Below, in pieces: positions 24,007-35,600 of a DNA stretch of 64,000 nt; positions within the stretch are counted from its first letter, which is position 1, and each line of letters begins with the position of its first letter. Source of the DNA: Antedon mediterranea. Its lineage: Eukaryota > Echinodermata > Crinoidea > Comatulida > Antedonidae. The notes below the pieces were generated by a model, which made no database searches, was not told the origin of the DNA, and saw nothing but the letters and a program-made list of their open reading frames with translations. The position numbers were made by a program, and so were the translations under genes. The stretch spans positions 26,594,070-26,658,069 of the forward strand of contig NC_092671.1 in assembly GCF_964355755.1 (NCBI RefSeq). Reading direction: 5' to 3'.

Positions 24007-24341
24007 GCACTTGTCAATTGTATGACCCACTATACGACCCCCGGGAGAGGTGCGTCATGGGTCAGTCATTTACAAATAATTACTGACGCAGGGTGCGTCA
24101 AAAAACCTAGATGGTACGTCACATCAATGAACAAGGTGTGTCAATTTCTGTCACTTTACCACCCACCATATCATAAACAACATGGTCACAGTGCGTCAAA
24201 ATGGGTGCATCATGGTCACCTAAAGGTAAGTCACCTTTTTGACGCACGGGTGCGTCATGGTATTCAAAAGTATGACGCACATCGGACAAATGACGCACCT
24301 CTCCCGGGGGTCGTATAGTGGGTCATACAATTGACAAGTGC
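24007..24341. mobile_element. MITE with perfect terminal inverted repeats and ATAAT target duplication
   Basis: The left end GCACTTGTCAATTGTATGAC and the right end GTCATACAATTGACAAGTGC are exact inverted copies. The match continues through CCACTATACGACCCCCGGGA into GAGGTGCGTCAT, about 50 bp in all. ATAAT occurs immediately outside both ends (24002-24006 and 24342-24346). The interior has repeated GGTGCGTCA / TGACGCAC words on both strands. The 123-codon open frame across it is an accident of this composition. It lies between KIF9 exon 1 and the exon at 24567-24707. Confidence 0.85.
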
Positions 24342-24566
24342 ATAATGTTACATGAAGTTTTCACAATATTTTTATTTGGATCATTGTGCAAGTAGCGATC
24401 GTCTACTACCGGGTGATGCATTGTTGCCTAGCTAACTAAATATTAATGTCAATTAAACGTACGGTATTTAAGTTTTTTATTGATAGCATTCAGTAAATAA
24501 AACGTAATTCAAAATAAATTTAATAAACAAAAATTTAAATATTAAATTAGATTATTTAATTGATAC

Positions 24567-24707
24567 CTCATCATTTATGATACATGGAAGAGGTGTATCT
24601 GCTAGCGAATCCCTATCATCTTCAATTTGAAACTCTTCTTCTGATTTGGATTCTTCGGTCACACTTGGTCTCTTTTCAACTTTACGTGCTCTACCTCCCT
24701 TATTCAT
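24567..24707 (-). CDS. Minus-strand coding exon; possible KIF9 N-terminal extension
   Basis: An ATG at 24707 opens 47 codons: MNKGGRARKVEKRPSVTEES, an acidic SEEEFQIEDDRDS stretch, ending PCIINDE at a good donor (GAG followed by GTATCA). The phase is 0. The region just upstream of KIF9 exon 1 stays open in the KIF9 frame, and an acceptor-like AAAAG at 22984 would start a 14-codon extension (VGSVLSCYSGSLRY) in the same phase 0. Joining them would add 61 residues before the motor. Equally possible is the first exon of a different gene, or an alternative KIF9 5' exon. I recognise no domain. Confidence 0.4.
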
Positions 24708-26541
24708 GATTTAATGGTTTTTGGTACTCGTAATTATAATTAAATGTGTAACATGTTTTTATATCAAATTTAGTTGGAAGATTATCCTAGCTATTTAAAT
24801 TAGAAAGGTTCTTGATAAGGTCTGAGAAAATGACACAATAAAATAATGGTATAGCATCGAAATAGTTAGGGTCACGTCATATGAACAATCAACATGTGCC
24901 ATGGCACCCTAAAAAGCTGGGCCCGGGCTATCACGTCATATGAATAGTATTAATCACACAGCAGCAACACCAATCAACAGCTCTTCTTCATCTTTTTGTA
25001 GTCGTTACAATATAAAGACAATCAGAATTTTACTTACCAAATTATAACTTTTCTAGTAATCGTTTACAAACGAAACTTCAGTTACTTAATATTCACTTTA
25101 TCCACAAGCCTTTAGATATACTATTTAATTTACAATAACTAAGCAAACTTACAAATTCATGCTTTATAATTAACAACAATACAACTACAAATTTTATTGT
25201 AGCAACACGGTGGTTGTCATGCATACTATTTGGAATTATATGTAAAAATATAACCAAAATATACACATTTAAACAATACCTATGAAAGATTGTTTAAAAT
25301 AAAGTATTTCAAAATATTATTTGTAATTAAGTTTAAATTTTATATTTATTATCCAAATTATAATAAAAGTTGGTAAATAAATATTTTTATGTTCAGTTTT
25401 CGGCAAAGAAAAAGAGAACAGACGACTTTAATTATTGAGGGCGCTTCGCAATGTTTATTGATTGACCGTCAATTTTCCGTCTGTTGGATGAGAAAAGGCG
25501 TATCATTAATTGATTTTAAATTCTATTATGGTTTAAACGCAATCTCGAACTTGCAAACATGTCTGAACTGTGAGTTTGTATTATATAATGTTAATGTACA
25601 TATATTTGTATTTAAATGTATGAACAGAGCTAGGCTAGTCCCTCGAACAGGTCCGGCTAGTGTCACTGTCACTTTCAGAGAGTGAGTAGGGTACCCGCTG
25701 GAGGAGCCCCACCGCCGCATGCAGCAGCTGGCTGCTGTGTGGCTCCCCACCGAGAGAGAGTTGGGTTGTTGGATGTTTTAGGCCTAGATCTAGCTTGGAT
25801 TAGTTTAAGAAGGACCCTATGCTGTTTTGTAATGTATTAATGATCAAAATCGTACATGGGCGCAAAAATACCAGTGGAAGTTGAATTTAGCACTAAATTA
25901 AATGTGAACAATTTCATCTGCCACCGTTTATCAGACCAACAACAACATTCAATTCCATAAACATAAAAATACATTTTAAGCAGTGAGTAGGATGACATAA
26001 CGCTACCTTTAACCTAGCTGAAGGTATAGAAAATTACAAAGATGGTAGGATGCAATATTAAATTTGTTTTTTCTAATTTAGCCTTATAATTTATAGGATT
26101 TATCAGTGACAAAACAACATTCAGCATTTTTAAATACTATGTACATACACTGTACCATTTTCAAAAATATTTATGCTGCTCTAGAGAAGTACCACACCCA
26201 CTAGATAATGTTCCTCAACAAACTGAATTAAACCTAACCTGTTAAATAAAAAATAATTGACACTCTATCTTAATTTCTTCCACTTGACAGCAAAATATAA
26301 TTAAAATAAAAAACTATAGCACATGCAAAGTAGAGTATGCATATTTATATACCCATTCAACTATCGCCTGCTCACTTGTAACCATCATTAGTTCATGTAT
26401 TCATGTATATGGCTAGTTTAAACATATGAGATATTTAAATAATGAATAATTCATATAATGGATGATGTAATATCATTACCTATTAATATCTTTAGGCTAG
26501 CCACCTTCTTATGAGTAATTTTTTTGTGAATTATAATAATA
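24708..26541. other. Probable intergenic/promoter region between the KIF9-side exon and ALS2
   Basis: The minus-strand exon at 24567-24707 and the plus-strand ALS2 gene point away from each other across this stretch. It is AT-rich except for a GC-richer patch at about 25640-25760 that could be a first non-coding exon or promoter of ALS2. The short open frames here have no recognisable domain. Nothing else is supported. Confidence 0.4.
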
Positions 26542-26558
26542 ATGGATAAGCTAAGAAA
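26542..26558 (+). CDS. Possible ALS2 start micro-exon (weak)
   Basis: An ATG at 26542 reads MDKLR plus two bases before a weak donor (AA then GTATAA), and joins the first large exon in the correct phase over a 63-bp intron. The result, [16 protein letters not shown], is reminiscent of the human alsin start MDSKKRSSTEAEG. The donor is poor and the intron much shorter than the others in this gene, so the true first exon may instead lie further upstream, for example near the GC-rich patch at 25640-25760. Confidence 0.25.
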
Positions 26559-26621
26559 GTATAAAAATATAGGGTTCGTTATTCACTGTTTTATTGCATT
26601 TATGTTTTCTTTTTCTTAAAG

Positions 26622-29600
26622 AGAACAACCAGAGGATGATATCAAAGAAGATAACATAGCCTTATGCACCAAGCCAAGCACATGGAAAGGATTCCTCAGT
26701 AATACAATTCCAAATACATTTTCAGTTTTTAAATCCCGCAATGTTAAAAAAGTAGCACTTGGCGGCAAGCATGCAGCATTCTTGACCAGTGACCATGAGG
26801 TATTTTGTTTTGGATCTGGCGAGTATGGGCAACTTGGCCATAAGAAATTTAGTGATGTTACAAAGCAGCCTGTGCTTGTGAAAGATATAAAAGGTGAAAA
26901 TGTCATTGATGTTGTTTGTGGATTGAACCATACGGGCGTGGTGTGCTCAGACGGGATCGTGTTTTGCTGGGGTGATTCCAACAGTGGCCAGTGTGGTACT
27001 GGACTTCTAGACAGAATCAACACACCTCAACAAGTAGAGTTCAATGATCCAGACAATGATCCGGTGATTACACAGATTGCTTGTGGAGACATGCATACTT
27101 TGGCTCTATCAACAAAAGGAGAAGTGTGGGCGTGGGGTGTAGGACATCAGCTAGGATTGGCTGCTGGATCAAATAGCATATCAACCCCAGCAAGAGTTTT
27201 AGCATTTGGTGAAAGGAAGGTTCTAAGTATCTGCTGTGGAGCTGCTCATAGCTTGGCTGTTGTACAAAAGATCCGTGTTCCAAAGACAGCCACCGACTCT
27301 TCTGTGACAACGGAAGATGTTGATGCTGATGCTACATTATGTCCTAAGTGCAATCAAGAGATGTATTCCTTCTCCGATTTAGGCGACACTGTGTTTATTA
27401 CCGAAACCCATGTCTGTCAGAATAAGCCTGCAGAAGTAGATGTGACATCTACCAGGAGCTTTTCACCAGATAGTATTGATGTACAGATTCCTCCGAAGCC
27501 AGGAATGAGAAAAGACCTTCTAAAGAAAACTCAAGAAAAAAAAATGTTGATAGAAGAAGAAACAGGATCAGTGCTATCTACGGAAAGCCAAGGAACGTAT
27601 GTATTGGATGAATCTGACAAAGATGTGGTGGATGCGACATCAGCACATGAAGAACTTAAGACACCAGTTGCTACAGAAGAAGTGCCAGATTCTCCTGAAG
27701 AAGATAAATCAGAAGTCAGTGGTTCTTTTCCAACTGGTAGATCTGCTAAAGATTTCTTAGAGAAGCAGTTGCATTCTTCCACTCATGCGATACATGAAAC
27801 CGCTCAAACATCAAAGGAAAAACTTCTGGCAAGTCTGCCAACAGCCGTTGCATCAAACCTTGAGAAGCTGCTAAACTACAAGTTTAACTTTATGGGTGGT
27901 AAAGAACAGTCAATGCTGACAATATCCTCCTGTACAGAACTACAAAATGAGTCGGACTTTGAAGTTGAAGAACCAGAATTGAATGAACTGGAAATGAGCT
28001 GTATTCAGGTGAAGTCTCAAAGAACACGTCTTGAGGAACTGGTAGATGAAATTTCAATATTAACAGAGGTCTGGAGTTGGGGCAAAGGAAATGTTGGACA
28101 ACTTGGTCAAGGTGATGTTTTAGATAGGTAAGCTTCGTCACTGAATAAAGAACCACACTATAGTGATTGTTATGGTTTATGGAATTACTATATATGCTAT
28201 TTATGTCAACAATGCAAATCATGTTTAAATTAACCTCTCAGCAGCTTATTATGACTGTTGCTTTTAAATTGCAAAATGTATTGATTTGTTTCAGAATCAC
28301 CATGCAAATTTCCCAGTTAACTGATTTTTTAAATACCGTAAAACCTATTAGTATTAAGGACCTACAGTTAACAAAATGTCCCCTCATTAGAGTTGTCAAC
28401 TCACTCAATAGAGTTGGCTGTAGAGTAAAAATGTTGCTTGTTTTCCTTTTCACAAAATGTGACTGCCCTTAATAAATAGGGGAGTCAGACACTGAATATG
28501 GCAGAATGAAATGCTACAGCATTGTTTCTATTGAAGTCTTTATACAGTAATATGTTAATATACCGATGTATTAAAACAATAAATACATTTTAGGCCACCT
28601 TGTATTATAATAAAGGGTTAACCCTCCTAAACTTGAAAATGATAATGCAAAAGATAGGACATCAAGTTAATTTCAGCATTACATTTCACCATTTTATGCC
28701 CTGCGGCACCTCTCCCCGCCCACAGTACTGTTACTTTAATAAATAGCCAAAATTGCAATATTTTCATTAATCCGGATTGATGCTAATTAGGAAATATAAT
28801 TATTATTGCTATAGTATTGAAAATAAGTATATCCATCCATAATTTGTAAACCATATTGTGATTTAACAGACATTAACATAAATTGTGAAAAACAAACCTT
28901 GAATTGAATATGATTTACATTACCATATTGTGATTATAAAAGTCAAACTTGGTTTAAATTCTATTCGACAAGACAGCTTGAGGTTGGATGTGTGATGCTA
29001 TAATGTACTTCAATTTTAGCCATACACATTTGTAATAACAATGAGAAGTTATATAATTAATTTGATGATACGTTTAATTTAGTTTTTTTTGTCTCAATCA
29101 TTCTGCTTTATTATACTGTAAAATAATGAAAATTTTTATTATGTGTAATGGTAAAAATAATATCATGAGGTGAGAGATAAAAGTTATATTTTCATGAGGT
29201 GGAGCCAAGTATATCTTTGAATCAGTGGCACACTTACAAATGTGGATCCTTTACATTACAATAAAAACGAATAATGGAAAAAAGAAACAATACACTAAAT
29301 AAACAGTAAATCTATTTAGAATTTTCTACCAGCTGCTTGTATTGCACTTGTGTCATAAGATTGTCTCGTTTTGTTTTTTATTTCAGGCCACAGCCAACCG
29401 CTATCCGTCATTTGAGTAACAAGAACATCGCCCAGGTCGTTGCGGGGTCAGGACACTCGATTGCCATTTCAAATTCTGGCCAGGTAAACACATTTCATAT
29501 TTAAGTGATAAACAGAGGTATCAGAAATTGACTAAAATTGACAATGGTAATCATATTAATCACACTTGCAAGCCACTCAGCAGTATGTGCATTTACTGGA

Positions 29601-32600
29601 TTACAATACCATAATTGATCAAACAATGCTGCTGTTTTAGAGCACACAATAATATTTTCACCTGCTGTTCTTTAGTTAAATAATTGTGCACCAATGAACA
29701 ATTAGGAAATCTTAGTTTCATTAATAATTGTTCCATTTCATTATTTATTTTGTCTGAAGTATAATAAGAATATTGCAAGCCAAATTTTCTAACCGTGCCA
29801 ATAAATTACGGATACATCCATACATGCTTGTATACTTACAGTAATATCTAACTATTGGAAAAGAATGTACACAAATAAATACAGTTTAATCTTATATGGG
29901 GGAGACTTCAAAACGTATATACTGTACCTTGGAAGTGTATGCAACCCACCCAATAAAAATCAACTCATGAAATATCATAATTAATATTAGACCAATAGAT
30001 AAAAAATATTGTTTGTGGTGTCTCAAATTAATCAATGTTCTCTATACAAACAAATAAAATTATTATTATTTTCCCATCATGTTTGTTTTATGATGTTCAG
30101 CTTCCTGCAAAAAGATATCTTGCCCTCCCCTCACCCTTCCTGGAGCTGGACCCACCACCAACTGTAAAAATGCTTACCATTTTCAAATTAATAGCATAAT
30201 TAACGCATAATGCATTGTTTACAATACACAGTACCTGTTACATTGTCTTTTGTTTGAAGACAATTGAGGCTTAAACAAATTATTTTCATTTCAATAAGCA
30301 CTTGGAATTTAGAACAGATTTGGATAAAAACATAAAATGAGTGATGTCAAATCGTAATTTACTTCAGATAAGGTTAATATTTCAGAGAGGATGTTATTAG
30401 TTGACTAACCGTTAAAACTGTTATGTTCTATGATTTACAATGAATATGTATTTTTCTAAAGAGATATCTCATTAAAATTATTATCTTTTATTATGCCTTT
30501 TATGACCCTTTGTGTAGGCAAATTTAACAGTATTGGTGACAATGTGAAATTCACATGACATGCCTACTGTACAATATGGAATAATTGTCTTTAAACCCAA
30601 TTGTTCATATCAAATACTGTAGGCCCTATAATATGTTCTTGAAACTGATTTCCTCCTAGGACAATACTTAGATTGTTAGTGTCATTTCCATCTAGTGTAT
30701 TGTTGAAGGGCTTATACATTTCTAATTTCTACAACTATGATATATTTGCCCATCATTACATTTTACTGTGTATGTACTGCATTCTTATTCACATTGCTCT
30801 GTACATTCTGCTTATTAATTAATTCTACACTATCGTCACACCTTAATAGGTGTTTACACTTCAGTCAGCAAGGTTGTGTTTATAGCTTGAAGTTCGTCAT
30901 GACAGTGTTTTACCTTAAAATGAACTTGAATGAATTCATTTAGTATCTATCTCATTATACTTGTTATTACAGTAGGCCTACATGCTAAATATTATAATTC
31001 AACTTTGAAATGCAGTAGTAATTATTTGACTTTACTCTTTACTTTTAGTTTTTGATTAATTCACCTGTATATTTACCTTTATTATTGAAGAATTCATTGC
31101 AAATAAATTCATTCATTCTTTTTAAATTTATTTTTTTGATAATCATTAAATTTTTGTATACTTGAGTATTAGGGGGTTGTACTGCACTGTTTCTAATTCA
31201 AATGAAAAACTAGATTTAATGCCATATTTGAAAGGATGATATTTTTCTTGTTAAAAATTCCATTTTAATGTTAGTTTCATATAAAATATTAACTTTAATA
31301 AAGAATTATATTACATAGCCTATATAAATACGCGAACGTGATTGGTTGAAACTGCATCACATGACTACCGCTGCGAGGATCGTAAATCGTATATATCCTC
31401 GAGAACGATGATATTGACTGTGTAATTTTCGCGTAATAATCGTGTCCCCTGTCATTAATCATATAAATTCTCGAGTACGATGATATTGACTGTGTAATTT
31501 TCGTGTGCAACACTCGAGTTTGCCGATAAATAAACAAAAGTCATCTACTCGATCTTGAACTCGGGTGGAATTGTCACTCCATCGCAAGACAACGTTTCAC
31601 CCGCTGGGCCACGGAATTTGCTTGAAGAAATTAATCTTCTAAACTATTTAAGCTATCCATACATAGCGCCCTCATTTGTTATAAGTCCACCCTAAATGTG
31701 ATGAAACACCGTTTGTGATTGGTCAATACTCACGGTAGTAACCTAGTAACTATTACGCGCTGAACATCCGGTGATTCGGCTCCTCGAAGATCGAGAGAAG
31801 ACGAATTGTTTATTCGGCCTACCTGATTATAATATTATTATTAATAGGCTTATTGATGGAAATTCTTCTGTTAATTTAAACGACCTAGGCCTAAGTGAAT
31901 ATTTTATTGCCAAGGAATCATTAATTAGTAATTATCTGTATATTATTCTTCGCAAGGTAAGGTGTCTAGGCAGGCTTGTTTTAAATACAATACAAATACT
32001 ATAGGAGGCCTAGCCTAGCTTCACCTAACCCAGCAGACTTGTTCTTGGCTATATAATATAACAGATATTGCCTTTTATATCGGTTAAATATAAGATTTGA
32101 CATCCCCTCGGGAATGATATTAAGTTCTCGGGGAATATATATTTCCCTCAGCTGGCGCTTCGGGAAATATATATTCCCTCGAACTTAATATCATTCCCTC
32201 GGGGATGTCAAATCTTATATTTAACCTCTAAGCAGTCAATATCTGTATAATATGTACCTGAAAAAAAATTAAAAGCAAAAAAAAAGGCATAGTACAGTTA
32301 TGTCAGACAAAATGGTTTTTGGTTCAATTTAACAGTTTATTTTGTCTTATATTTATAAGTGAAACCATTATTTTTGTTTCTACTATGGAAGTGATTAACT
32401 TGATTAAAACTACAAAATGGCCTATTCAAAGTCTGATTTTATAAATCTTCATTTTTCATATTTTTGGGGGACAATACATCTTTAATAAAACTAAAGACTG
32501 ATCTTAAATATTGTTTTAGAAATCCCAATTGATTCCAGTCTTGATCGTCAACACTCGTTTTAATACAGTTTCCATGTAGCAGTATTCATTCACAGTCCCA

Positions 32601-35600
32601 CTCTGACGACATTATAGTAGTCCCTGAATGGTGTGCCTTTGATTACTCTATCATGGTGACGTCATTGCACAATCGCCACCAAATGAGGAACTGGTTTTAT
32701 TTTGAGTAAAAAAACATGCAACATGGCCTTTTGATTTTTGAATTATTTGTTGTTTTGAATTAGAAAACAGGAGCGAATACTGTTTACTAGCCCAGCGGTT
32801 TAAACTCATTAAATACAGTTGTATTTCATATACAGTAGCAGCAATTAGATTGTTATTTGTAGAACCTACATTTAGCGTTGCATTCAACACCTCTAGTGTA
32901 AGAATATGCACACTGTATAAATACGGTAGTGGTGATGCTGTTAATCTGTGGGTATTTATAATAAATATCCCATACAGTCCCATATCTTATGTTTGGCTTA
33001 TTAAATACTATAAATCATGAAATTTAATTTGTTAGGAACTATCATTCGCATCCGACAGCAAGTAACTCGCACATAACAGGATGAATAAACTATTTTATAA
33101 TTTGTTGAGATTGATTTGAGGCTTAGAGAGTGGAGTTAAAATATGAGTTATAATCCTTGCAATACAGTAGGTCAGGATTGAACTCTGGACCTAGCTTAGG
33201 ATTGAACCTTTGGATTGGAAGGCAAGCATGTTAACTCCACTATGATCAGGAAACTGTAAAGCTCTGTAGGTGTAGATAGAGTTTAATGTTGATCTAATAT
33301 TAGAGATTTTACACAGATGGTTTGAAGTTACTATTTCACATGGGAGGATCGTAGGTATCAAAAAGTAGTTTATAAATTCATTTTAGCAGTCAAAATGGGC
33401 AGTGCACGCACCTAGTATAACCCACCTATATCCACCCTTGTATGTACCAATCGTTAACTATCATGCAATGACATGCGAGGTAAAATGAACCAGTTAAATG
33501 ACAAGATACAGTATAGGGCCTACTGTACATACTGTATATTCACTAGGCAGTACGGTTAATGGTTAAATACCTCTCAAATTCATGTAGTCTTGCTTTAAGG
33601 GTCTTTCACACCTGTTCCGGCACGGTTCCGGTGCGGCGGCGGAAAATCCAATCGAACGTCAATGTTTCGTTTTCACGCGGCTACGCGCATATCGATTGGC
33701 GCATAGCCGCGTGAAAAGGAAACATTGATGTTCGATTCGCCGGACCGGATCTGTGCCGTAACAGGTGTGAAAGACCCTTTACTATACTGGCTGAAATTAT
33801 CCATACTTAAATAATTGCTTGAGTGACAAAATTGTTTAAACTATGACCTACTGTAGACGGTTCAAACCATGTCAAATCTTAGCTATTCTAAATGATGAAG
33901 ATTATCTGCCTTGCTGTTATGTTAAGCATGGGTTGATTATTATTAACTCTGTCGAGTGTGTGTACAAATCCTATATATCAATCAATCGTTTTATAGCCTA
34001 GTATGTTGTAAATAACTACTGTTATTGTAAAGCTAGTGGGATTATTTTAACATGTTACAAAATAAACAAAATAATTTTAGAAACAGCAAGGAATCCAATG
34101 TTGCTTTTAACATCAACAGAATAATCTCTCTGTTTGTACAGTAGGCCTATATAGTAATTCTGTTTTTTATGACTTCTGTAGGCAAATAATGAATGCTTGA
34201 TTTTAGACGTATTGTAGTTAAGTTGCCAGAACATTTGAGGTTTTAACGAATGAAAATAATACCCTCATTAAATGAAGAAACATTCATTATTTGTTTAACA
34301 AAATGATCATTTAATTTGAGGATTGTGGTTTACAATCTTCAATAATTAGGCCTACTCTATTGAACCCCATGAGTGCTTTTTTCGTTATGCGGATGCATAT
34401 TTGTACTATACTGCATGTTCATTTTTGTTGTTGCTTTAGATGTTAAACAAATTGAATGCTTTTAAATTTGTGTAATTCTAATGGAACAAATATTTTCATT
34501 CGGTGAAATTTGAAATGTTCTATTTTCATGAGACTTACCTCATAGAAATATTTGTACCATTGCATTCATAAACATTCATTAATTGTAAATTACAAGCTCA
34601 CTATTTTAAAGTAAACTTTGATTCAATGAAAGAAATTATTTTTTTTACACAGATATACACATGGGGTTCTAACACAGATGGTCAGTTAGGTCATACTGGA
34701 CAGTTGGTACCAAAAAAAGTAAAGGTAGGATTAATATTTGTATAATAAATTATTTATTGTTATTGATTTACAGTATTTATTGATTATACAGTATTATGTT
34801 TTGCATGTTTATCGTGAATTAGAAAATAGATTGTAGGAGAAACAAGAAATGGTCATACGGTCTTGAAAGACCAGTTTTCATCGGATCACTGAAGTTAAGA
34901 AATGTTGAGCCCTGTTGAATTCTTGGGTGGGAAACCATATGGGAATGTCGCGTCAGGTGCTTTATAAACCGGAGAGTGATGGTGAAATAATAAGGAATCG
35001 GACTAGCATGTGATAAGCATTGGCTTAAGTCTATCTGTACCATTGCATCCATAGTCAAGATGATTTACTCTCTCATTTCTCGGATGTGACGTTAACCTGT
35101 TGGTTCTGTATATATATATAGTGCTAGAACTTGATACACTATTTCAAAAGAGTAGAGGATTGTCTCCATGTGTGCTGATTTATGTAGGCGCTGCACTGCT
35201 GGCTTCTGTGAATCCGTAGAGGGCCTAATCCAAATTTCCTTCTTTCCCAGTATAGCATGAGGATGATAATTTTAATAAATACCTGCACCTTTCCGTTAAA
35301 CATGTTTTAAACTGCTGTCAAGACAAAAAGTGAAACAACCTGGTTGGCACCCAGTATTGTTTTTAAGGGATTCTACCTAAAAGCTTTCCTTTTTTTATTT
35401 CCCTTTTCCATAACTTTTGGTGACATTCTATACCAAATAGGTCTGAAAATAACTTATTGACTTGTATCATTAATAAAATGAAAAACTAATACATTACAAA
35501 TATTTTTTTTACAACATAACATTTTATAGTGTATCTTAAAAACAGTGATTAATATATTTATATCCTCAGATCAATACTTACAGTCAACATTGGATGAAAA

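Noticed and set aside
23947-24318. 123-codon plus-strand open frame
   Set aside because: It spans a MITE between its inverted ends; the translation reflects the repeated GTGCGTCA words.
26616-27023. 135-codon minus-strand open frame
   Set aside because: Antisense to the first large ALS2 exon, whose RCC1 motifs show the true frame.
34850-34966. A functional 5S rRNA gene
   Set aside because: Many substitutions and a continuous repeated body shared with 54900-55295 show it is a SINE head.
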